64,000 bases of DNA. Origin: Heterobilharzia americana (taxonomy: Eukaryota > Platyhelminthes > Trematoda > Strigeidida > Schistosomatidae). The stretch covers positions 17,989,755 through 18,053,754 of the forward strand of contig OX104132.1 of the NCBI GenBank assembly GCA_944470555.2, written 5' to 3'. Both the position numbers and the translations under genes were made by a program. How positions within the stretch are numbered: the first letter of the stretch is position 1; the number at the start of each line of letters is the position of its first letter. The notes beneath the pieces are model-generated. The model was not told where the DNA came from and made no database searches. It was given only the letters and a program-made list of their open reading frames with translations. Shown in pieces: positions 56,443 to 64,000 of this stretch.

Positions 56443-56621
56443 GCGACGTTAGGTACAGTGAAATTACCAATATATATCACCAGTTGAATTTTGTGGCTTA
56501 TGGCAAATAATATATCTGTCGAATAACTTTGAAAGGCTTTTATCTCCATTATAGACAAATAACACGTACATGCGTGATAATTTACAACATGCTTAGTATG
56601 ATGTTATGAAGTGGACAACGG

Positions 56622-56712
56622 AAATAGAGCGTGCTTACAAACTCCAATACATCCAACTCTACAGGAGTATGTGAATGGGAATACGTAGTGGCTCAAATTT
56701 TTGTCTTTCTAT
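56622..56712 (+). repeat. Scrambled partial third copy of arm sequence
   Basis: 56634-56672 resembles 55840-55880 (GCTTACAAA, AATACATCCAACTCTAC). It is joined directly to 56673-56712, which resembles 54237-54275 (AGTG.CTCAAATTTT.GTCTTT.TATCTC). These two source pieces lie about 1.6 kb apart in the arm. Divergence is clearly higher than between the arms. Confidence 0.7.
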
Positions 56713-57354
56713 CTCGCATCCAGCTTTTGTTTTTTGTAGGATAGGTTTTGGTTTATTTCACTAACCACTGATATAGAGGAATGTTCGAGTCTTCTATGGA
56801 AAACGGTGAGGAAATCCAGTCTTTTGTATCTCAATAAGCTATCTATTGAATTGCATAATGATGTACCATTAATATGTAGGATAAATCATAACTGTCTGGT
56901 TTTAAACAATCCGTGACAACGATGTATGAAGTTTAATGTGGCTTTCTGTCATCAGGATTAAATTTATTATTGATTCAATGTGCTATTTATGATTGTGAGA
57001 AAAAAGTTACGTTACAAGTTTCTAACAGTTTAAGCTTTATTGTCAATTTTTCTTTAACTGCATAATTTTAACTGATGTACCTTCTTGTACTTTTAGTTAG
57101 TGGCTTTCTTATTGAACAGTAACATAAATATCAGAATTAGATATTTCTAGGTGCAAAGAATAATTTATTTTATGTGTTTTGAATAAGAATATGATGCTAA
57201 AGTGCCGCCAAAGAGTAAATTGAACATACTTAACCTTGTTTATCGATACTTGTAGTATCGCGTTACCATACTGGGTCGAATTGGTTGACGTCTGTTGGCG
57301 GATAGGATCCTATGAGGTTGCTTTGAAACTACCCGATTACTAATTATGTTCTTG
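56713..57354. other. No feature seen
   Basis: AT-rich, no supported frame or repeat. Confidence 0.5.
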
Positions 57355-57358
57355 TTTG

Positions 57359-57512
57359 TTTGGAGGCTATCAGTGGAATCAGCCACGCGCGTTTCCTTCC
57401 GTCTGAAACTCATTTTGTGGTTGTCGGTGATTTTGTCCCCACCGAGACTCGAACCCAGTGCCTACCACCTGAAACACTAAGTCATTATCCACTAAACCAT
57501 TGTGGCACGACA
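57359..57512 (-). mobile_element. Family A SINE, minus, head-to-head pair
   Basis: On minus: head AATGGTTTAGTGGATAATG, B box GGGTTCGAGTCTC (about 57443-57455), linker and GAAACGCGCGTGG, keeping the ACGC/GCGT stem III. The 5' core is lost (AAAATGAGT). Abuts the opposite copy at the tRNA-like heads. Confidence 0.8.
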
Positions 57513-57662
57513 GTCTAGTGGATAGTGGTTTGGCACTTGAAGTGAAGCGCGCTGGTTTCTAGTCTGAGCTGGAAGAACATCAGCCATTGGGATGCAAGTA
57601 TGTTTAGCTGATGAGTCAGATAGGGCGAAACGCATATCCTACTTTCCACTGCTAGTTATCAA
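57513..57662 (+). mobile_element. Family A SINE, plus, head-to-head pair
   Basis: Head AGTCTAGTGGATAGTGG, linker CATCAGCCATTGGGATGCAAG, then a hammerhead-like region at about 57592-57650. The core CTGATGA and GAAA are intact. Stem II (GTCA..GGGC) and stem I (GTTTAG against CTACTT) are weakened. Ends CCACTGCTAGTTATC. Confidence 0.8.
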
Positions 57663-58895
57663 GTCGGCCTAACTAGCCTTGCTAATACTGAAGTTGAGAA
57701 GTCTGATGGATTTTTGTGAAATGTTGACTTGTGCTTATCAACTATTGGATTAATAATTACTCGTAAGCTCGCAGGTTGACCTAGATATTTCGTAATCCTA
57801 CCTTGTCTTGGAATAACCATATTTTTTATTAATACTAGGTGCATGCTAAAATTTAGACCAAATTTTCTCGACTGCCTTGGAAAATGTCAGAATTTTTCCT
57901 CAAACTACTACTTGTAACTAGGCAACAATATGTTTCAGTGGACTAGGTAATATGTTTGTTTACAATTTTATGTACTAGGGTCAATCACTATATGATTAAT
58001 ATCCAGGTTGATGTTATTACATTATAAAGTTTACGAGAGAAAGCGTCTTTGATCATTTTGAGGTTTAGGTAAATTGAAGTTTCTTGCAGAGAAGGCCAAG
58101 ATGAGGTTGACTAATCGCTTAAATTAGTTGCCATTTGCTGCCATAACAAATAGTGGTTCATGCTGATAAACTCAATAGTTGACAGAATTTGTTCCCTAGC
58201 AACTGTAAGAACTACGATTATGATATTTATAGTTTCATCGGTATGATTCATGTTTACCTAGTTTATGATTTGAGTTCTGTTACTGAACGTGTAATAAGCA
58301 TATTAGATACTATTATTTTAAATGAACGACAGCGAGCCCTCCCCTTGTATACACGCATCCATTTGGTAATCAGGTCTACTTCGCATAACTTCGAAAACAA
58401 TATGAGCTGTTCTGTCAACATGCTGGGCACTGACAAGTACCCACCATAAATAATATATTTCATCCCTGATAGAAGGATGTTATGAGAAAACTACACATGG
58501 TTGAAATCTACTAGTTTCGGAGTGTACATTACAGTTTCAAATATCACTGTCAAATTTCTAAATATTTGCTCCCTTTCAGCGTAATAAGTTTTCCCATCGG
58601 ATAATAGTACACACAGAACAAGCGTGGAAAATTTCAGTCTTATACGAAAATGTTGATGTTACCCTATTTTAACGGGTGTGTAGCATACTTATACAGTTGA
58701 CTGGGATAATAAAGTAGACAGTATATTACAGCTATCTCAAATGGTGAAACTGATAATCAATATGATGCTTGCCTCTCTAATTTGGTTCGATTTGAATAAG
58801 GATGAGAAGTCTTGACTGGGCAGCCAGTTTAAATGCAATCAAGCGGCAGTAATGCATCATGAATTCACATGGCTTTCGGGCGAAACCCTTGGTGA
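57663..58895. other. No supported gene
   Basis: AT-rich. Overlapping opposite-strand frames of 86 and 66 codons at about 58189-58463 show no motif. Confidence 0.5.
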
Positions 58896-59075
58896 TTGAA
58901 GCTAAATTGGGATCTCATCAGGGGCCGATTTTATTAGCTGAGTTGAAAGGGCCCTAGCCGATAGCACGTCCTGCCATAGCTGAGATGTTCATCTCACCTT
59001 CAATCACGTCCGACACTCAAATTCACAACTCTGATGACATTCACGAATTTTCTTTTTTCCACCTAGTTCAAGTAA
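58896..59075. repeat. Possible family D remnant
   Basis: Ends in CATCTCACCTTCAATCACG, like the tail of the copies at 34736 and 38399. The rest is too worn to confirm, and the tRNA-like part is not recognisable. Confidence 0.3.
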
Positions 59076-59810
59076 CCAGTTTTAAATCCAAAATGAAACC
59101 CTCAGGTGGTCATTTGCAAATAATTTCTCGGTAACCCTTCTTGACTGTTATTTGCTTACATCATCCTTTATCAACCTTAGATGTTTATCTCTTCACTCTT
59201 ATTTCATTCCATAATCTTTCGTTTATATCGAATATTTTAACTAACTGAAATCAACTCACAATATTTTGCACATTTTGTCGTATAACCTTATTTAATCTTG
59301 TAATGCTGAGCCTGTCCACAGTTCGATTGTGATTCGCCATTAGTTTTATTCGAGAAACTTCCATTAGATTGTGCACGTAATTGCGATAACCTATTACAAC
59401 TCACTATTACCTTCTTTGGATTTGTCGTCACGGTTGACTTTTATGCTGTGACTATTTCTGTCTGTCAACCACTGACCAATATTCCGTTTTCTTTCAGTTA
59501 AAAAAATATATATACATTTCGATATTCTAGGTTTTAAGGAATTGACAGAATACCATCAGAAGAAAACAGCTCCATCTTATTCTGCTCCCGCAATTGTTCA
59601 CGCTCTTTTCAACTTCATAAAGGGGGATTTGTGTGTATGATGTTATACAAAATTCAATTTAGTAAAATCATCGTAATTGGTATTCATTTTAAGGAAGTAA
59701 ATCAACTGTATGAACTGAATTTGCTTTATAACAACATTACTGATCTTATCATGCAACAAACAAAACTCAACATTATAATATAGAAAATTTATTTTCCAGG
59801 TGAAAACTGA
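59076..59810. other. No feature seen
   Basis: AT-rich, no supported frame or repeat. Confidence 0.5.
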
Positions 59811-59945
59811 TGTCACAATTGACTTGGTCGTGGCTACAAAGGAATCCAGGGCTTGCATTTCGTTCTGTGACGGGCTTGTCAGCAAGATTTACCTGCATCC
59901 CAGTGAGTTATGTTGTTCCCAGTGTTCAGTCAGTTCCATCCAGTA
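59811..59945 (-). mobile_element. Family A SINE ribozyme end, degenerate
   Basis: On minus: CATAACTCACTGGGATGCAG linker, TTGCTGACAAGCCCGTC, then AACGAAATGCAAGCCCTGG and ATTCC. The core reads CTGACAA (G8 lost) and stem I is partly kept. The tRNA-like head is missing. Confidence 0.65.
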
Positions 59946-60698
59946 TCATAACGGAGAATCAAAAGTATCAACGAATAATTGAAACCAATGTCTTCTAAAA
60001 ACCAGTTACTTTTTCATTGAATATCAACAATCTGATGGGTATCCAATTTGAATACTAGTATACAGAAGGTTACCTGAAGTTGTGACTCATCATTCAATCA
60101 GTTGGCCATACAAGAAAACTGTGCGCCATTTACGGAGGTTTAAGTGGCTAGTTAGTATCAGTAGGCCTTAAACCATTGATGGGGCTCATTGTTTAATGGA
60201 CGAGAAGGCATATAGTTGTTGAGTTGCATTTCTTCATTCCTCTTTCCCTTCTGTCTGCTAAAAGTCACTGAAGTGATTCTTCGTCTAGTATTCTAACACT
60301 AAGAACAAGATTTATTCTGACTAGTGGATCTAATTCAAAATGATACCGAAAATTGTGTTCATCTGACTGAACAAATAGAAGACTGTTAGCCTTCAATATT
60401 TGCTGTTGGAAAACTGCCATGGAGATAAATCTGTTGTCCAGTAATAGTTTCATACGACTAGGTTAGCACTACCCTCCATAGTTTCAGGAACCTTATTTCA
60501 AAGTCAGTTGCCAGTCAGTGCTGAATTCGTATATCGTTCGTAGAAAACACTAGGTTGTTTTCGACAGCCAATTCAAATTTGTTAAAATGCATATATTTTA
60601 TCATATACAAATGACGTTAATTGATATTTTCATGCTTTTTGTGAGCATTTTTAAATTCGGCCATTATATTGAAGAATATAGCAATTGAGGTTTTTCCA
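59946..60698. other. No feature seen
   Basis: AT-rich, no supported frame or repeat. Confidence 0.5.
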
Positions 60699-60699
60699 G

Positions 60700-62624
60700 T
60701 TCATGTACTACTACTATTATTATTATTATTAGTCCTTGGGGATCCTAATGGAACATAGGGCTTCACTAGCACGCCTCCAATGCGCTCTGTTATCTGAAAT
60801 CCTTTGAATCTGACTCCACGACACCACACAACCACTCCTTTCCTCATCGCACGATCTCCTCCATGTCACCCTCACCTCAGAGCCCACTCGTCGCTTCCCA
60901 TCGGGTTCCACTCGAGATCCTGACGCGTGATGTCCCCAGTCGGTCTTCCCACTGTATGCCCGATCCAATCCATCTCCTCCTTCCAGTGCATATATGTTGA
61001 GCGAAAGCTTCTTGCTTCGATGGTTCGTTCTCAGAGTTCCATGTTGCTTATTCTTTCTGGTCATCTGATCGTCAGTAGCGAGCGTAGGCAGTTGTTGATG
61101 AATGTCTGTAGTTTATTGGAAATCCCTTTCGAAACGCATCAAGTCTCTGAACCATACAGAAGCACTGACTTGACATTGGTGTTGAAAACTCGGATGTTGT
61201 TCGACAAGCTGAGTGCAGAAGATCTCCACACTGGTTTCAGGTTAATGAACGCTTGTCTTGCTTTTCCGATTCTGGCTTTGTACATCCTAGTTTGTGCCTG
61301 TGCCACCTGTAGTTGAAACAGTGCTGCCTAGATAGGTGAAGGAGGTTACTTCCTTTAAGTTTCTCCCGTTGGTGGTGATTGGAGTTTGTTGTTGTTGTTG
61401 GAGTTGTTGATGCGGTATCTTCATCACCTCTACCTCTGTCTTCCCTATATTCACTTGAAGTCCCGTCTTCGCTACCCTGCCATGCCTCTTCTGTCAACTT
61501 GTTAGTTTTTGCCTGTACATCTTCAAGTTTGTGTGACACCAGACACAAGTCATCGGTGGCGAAATCCAGATCTTCTAGGTTCTTTTCCACAGTCCAGCCA
61601 GCGTATCCCTCTCTTCTCGCTCCCCACTGTTTGTTGCATGATCCAGTTGACCACAATCAAGAAGATCATGGGTGATAGTAGACAGCCTTGTTTCACTCCT
61701 GTCTTCACTTCAAAAGCATCACTGAGCTTCTCACTGTGAATTACTTGGCATGTGGCATCTTCATATAGCTGTTGAATGAGGCTGATAAAGGTTTGTGGTA
61801 TTCCGTAGTGTTGAAGCAGTTTCCAAAGTACCTCTCGGTCGACTTCTTTTTATCAACGAAATGTATTTATAAAACCCTAATTAAGTAGAAAAATAAATTT
61901 CTGATGTGTCATGACTTCCAAGAAATTTCTTCTTCAACAAATAAAAGCTTTATAAATTATTGAACGTGTGCTGTTTAAAAATTCAATAACTTGTAAAGGT
62001 CTCATTATCCAAAGTTGCGAAACGTCAGGAATTTGTTTTTCTGTCTTCTAGGGATTTTACAAATACATTTAACTGATAATCTATTTACCCAATGATCAAC
62101 TTATTCAACTCTATGACGTCAAATTTTGAGCTTAAAGTCTATACTCACAGGTCATATTATGATCACTTTGACTTTGGTCATATTTTTCTACATAAAAGAA
62201 TGTTGAGTTTCACTAATAATCATGCTTATGGCTTTTGAATTCGGGTTTTATCAGATGGAACAGTTAGGTTTTCTGATTTCATTCAGTTTTGTTATGGGAT
62301 TGTGTCTTTCCGGTGGATGATGGCTGAGATGATAGTATCAATATCTTGACAATAGGTATGCGGTTTAACTACCAAGCCTAGTTTCTAGGTGACCTTGAAT
62401 ATTACTATCAATTGATCAATATTTTTCATCTCTCCGATTCCAGAGAGGCATAATTTTGTTTTTATTTTTGCTATTTCGTTTGTGCTTTGAAGTTTCTTTA
62501 GAGGTTAGATTTGTTTTACAGGGTAGGGTTGCAAGCCCTATGCCTAACCTTCCCTCTTTACCCGGGCTTAAAACCGGCTAGTAACTAGTGGACTAGTTAA
62601 CCAGGCGAGGTTCATGTACTACTA
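60700..62624 (-). mobile_element. Composite RTE insertion with foreign filler
   Basis: The 3' part 60714-61842 encodes, on minus, the RT end (WTVEKNLEDLDFATDD; GSNLLHLSRQHCFNYRW) and the C-terminal region (RRVGSEVRVTWRRSC; WRRASEALCS), with an ATT/TAA-type tail. The 5' end 62433-62613 carries the RTE leader ending in the minus-strand AACCTCGCCTGG. The 14-bp TTCATGTACTACTA occurs at both outer edges (60700-60713 and 62611-62624), as expected for the target duplication of one insertion. Yet 61843-62432 is AT-rich DNA with no RTE similarity, partly resembling 62700-62805. Confidence 0.85.
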
Positions 62625-63170
62625 ATTACAGTGAAAATGAAGCAACATGGAGAAAATTAACTTTATCAGACTTTAAAGTTTCACCTTTTTTCTGTCTATA
62701 AATTAAATATATTTGTAAAGTCCCATTGAGGCAGGAAAATAAATTTCTGAAGTTTCGCAACCTCATGGAATTTGTTTCTTCAGAGAACAAAACCTATACA
62801 TCTTAAAATAGTTTACTATTTTAACATGCATTAATTTAAGGCAATTTTTCGAATAATATATTTCTTCAATGCTTAACTCTAAATTTCTGCCCTTTATTCA
62901 TGTGGTCCATGAGGGTTATCGTTTGATTCGTACCACTGCCGGTATCCAGCATGTTGCTATGTAAGCTTTCTGTAACGTGACTGAAACCATTGGTTATTGT
63001 TCTGTTCAAATGGTGTGTGAAGTGATTAATTTTGAGCATAAATTTAATTAACCACTTCATTTATTGTAGTAGTTTTAATCTAGAGTGTAGCATCAGGCTT
63101 ACATGACATTAAATCAGATACCAACACTTAGGACTACATAAATGAAATAGGTTAGTCTTCGGTGACCAAT
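62625..63170. other. No gene; dispersed repeat
   Basis: 62690-62810 resembles 61856-61955 (AAAATAAATTTCTGA), and 62935-63085 resembles 42010-42175. Otherwise AT-rich without frames. Confidence 0.45.
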
Positions 63171-63430
63171 TAATGCCTCGAAATCAGTTCTACAGGAGGT
63201 TGGTCACCGCCCCAATAGCTCATTGGTAGCGTTTTTGACTGTAGCGCTCTATGATTTGGGTTCAAATCTATCAGAGAATAGAAGTTTTCTTGAGGTTCCA
63301 AATATACCTTACTGAAGACTGCCAACATTTATCAAGCCCAGTTCGATTAGGCCTTCTTGCCAACTACCTTCAACCATGGAACACTAATAGGACATTTGTA
63401 CTTTCAAATATCAACGCAATGGGTGATTGA
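63171..63430 (+). mobile_element. Family C tRNA-derived SINE
   Basis: TTCTACAGGAGGT and a tRNA-like head: A box CAATAGCTCATTGGTAGCG (about 63212-63230), B box GGGTTCAAATC (about 63259-63269). Then CTGAAGA at about 63313, a stretch without GAAA, AGGCCTTCTTGCCAACTACC and TTCAACC. It keeps a good 5' hammerhead-type core block but has lost the 3' one. Confidence 0.65.
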
Positions 63431-63850
63431 ATAGCTATTTTTCAAATCGTGAGCCACCTCCTTTCTTTCTGGTAAACTAGTGTATAGTTTGTTACACCTG
63501 TATTTTAGCCATTCACTTAGTGGTTCTGAGTTCAACAGTCCATAGTCTCCTACATCTCTCATTTCAAGGTATAGAGCATCCATCCACCAAGTTCTTTAAT
63601 TGACAACCCTTTCAATTGTGATGGATGAAATTATTTTTCACTCTACTTAACCAATACATGTACGTCGTCCCTAACAGACTTAATTTTCAGTATAAACATT
63701 CACGTCCAAAATAATTCCAATTTTTATGAGATATCTTAGACGTACAGTTAAAGAAAACATTCCTTTCATTCTGAATTCATTTTCATTCTTCATCCTGTGT
63801 ACTGCTGAAATTCTTTGGTCATGAAGTAGAAAGCTAAACCTTACATCGTA
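63431..63850. other. No feature seen
   Basis: AT-rich, no supported frame or repeat. Confidence 0.5.
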
Positions 63851-64000
63851 CAAAACCTTACCTGGTTAACTAGTTCACTAGTTACCTAGTGGCCGGTCCC
63901 AAGCCCGGATAAAGAGGTAAGGTTGGGCATAGGGTTAGCCACCCTAACCCCGTCAAACCGATCCAATCGCTAAACAAACTTCAAAGCACAAAGAAAAAAT
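63851..64000 (+). mobile_element. 5' end of an RTE-clade retrotransposon, cut by window edge
   Basis: ACCTTACCTGGTTAACTAG, CACTAGTTACCTAG, then GGTTGGGCATAGGGTTAGCC and CTAAACAAACTTCAAAGCAC match the leader at 45621-45760. The coding part would lie beyond the window. Confidence 0.85.

Larger units (their letters stand above)
53577..56621 (-). repeat. Right arm of the large inverted repeat (uninterrupted)
   Basis: Reverse complement of 42971-49363 without the RTE. In the stretches compared base by base (for example the SINE and the small TIR element) I see no differences. The differences found cluster at the inner end (two in the last 35 bp, in PLE-like sequence), at the outer end, and next to the RTE insertion point (three in about 15 bp). 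Confidence 0.93.

Noticed and set aside
58189..58463. Overlapping 86- and 66-codon frames on opposite strands
   Set aside because: Mirror-image open frames in AT-rich DNA without motifs; chance.
1..64000. CRISPR arrays, bacterial operons, ribosome-binding sites or rRNA
   Set aside because: No regularly spaced repeats, no dense frames, no rRNA-like sequence. The repeat content is that of a eukaryotic (flatworm) genome.

Overview
The window looks like a repeat-rich intergenic or intronic stretch of a blood-fluke genome (Schistosoma or a close relative). The DNA is AT-rich with no long open frame. It is packed with SINE-like repeats carrying a tRNA-like promoter module followed by a hammerhead ribozyme (the Sm-alpha type of schistosomes), RTE-clade non-LTR retrotransposons of SR2/SR3 type, and Penelope-like elements (PLEs) with GIY-YIG endonucleases. 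I could not recognise a single host protein-coding gene, exon or intact cellular tRNA. The species is inference.

Layout: 0-6.4 kb, decayed hammerhead SINEs and unassigned AT-rich DNA. 6.4-9.0 kb, a 5'-truncated RTE and a PLE 3' fragment. 9.6-17.1 kb, a foldback repeat, a badly decayed PLE (11.2-12.9 kb) and a PLE with an inverted tail (15.9-17.1 kb). 17.9-28.4 kb, a dense SINE cluster with hairpin modules, a full-length RTE that landed inside a SINE ribozyme (22.4-25.6 kb), a palindromic element carrying two facing hammerheads (26.0-26.3 kb), and a second non-LTR family (27.6-28.4 kb). 29.7-43 kb, inverted PLE endonuclease pieces, more SINEs, small terminal-inverted-repeat elements, two truncated RTEs and a long (TA)n tract. 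43.0-56.6 kb, a very large and nearly perfect inverted repeat (two arms of about 3.05 kb around a 4.2 kb spacer) with an RTE of about 3.3 kb inserted in the left arm only and two PLEs tail to tail in the spacer. 56.6-64 kb, a scrambled partial copy of the arm, an inverted SINE pair, a composite RTE with matching target duplications around foreign filler, and the 5' end of another RTE running off the window.

How the parts relate: the autonomous elements are RTE (APE-type endonuclease plus reverse transcriptase) and PLE (reverse transcriptase plus GIY-YIG). Every copy seen here is broken by stops, frameshifts, truncation or loss of catalytic residues. The SINE-like families have no protein and would depend on enzymes supplied in trans. 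Three SINE families (called A, B and C here) share one plan: Pol III-like A and B boxes, then a hammerhead or hammerhead-like core. In family B the ribozyme lies in terminal inverted repeats, so it is present on both strands. That architecture and the large inverted repeat are the most interesting things in the window.
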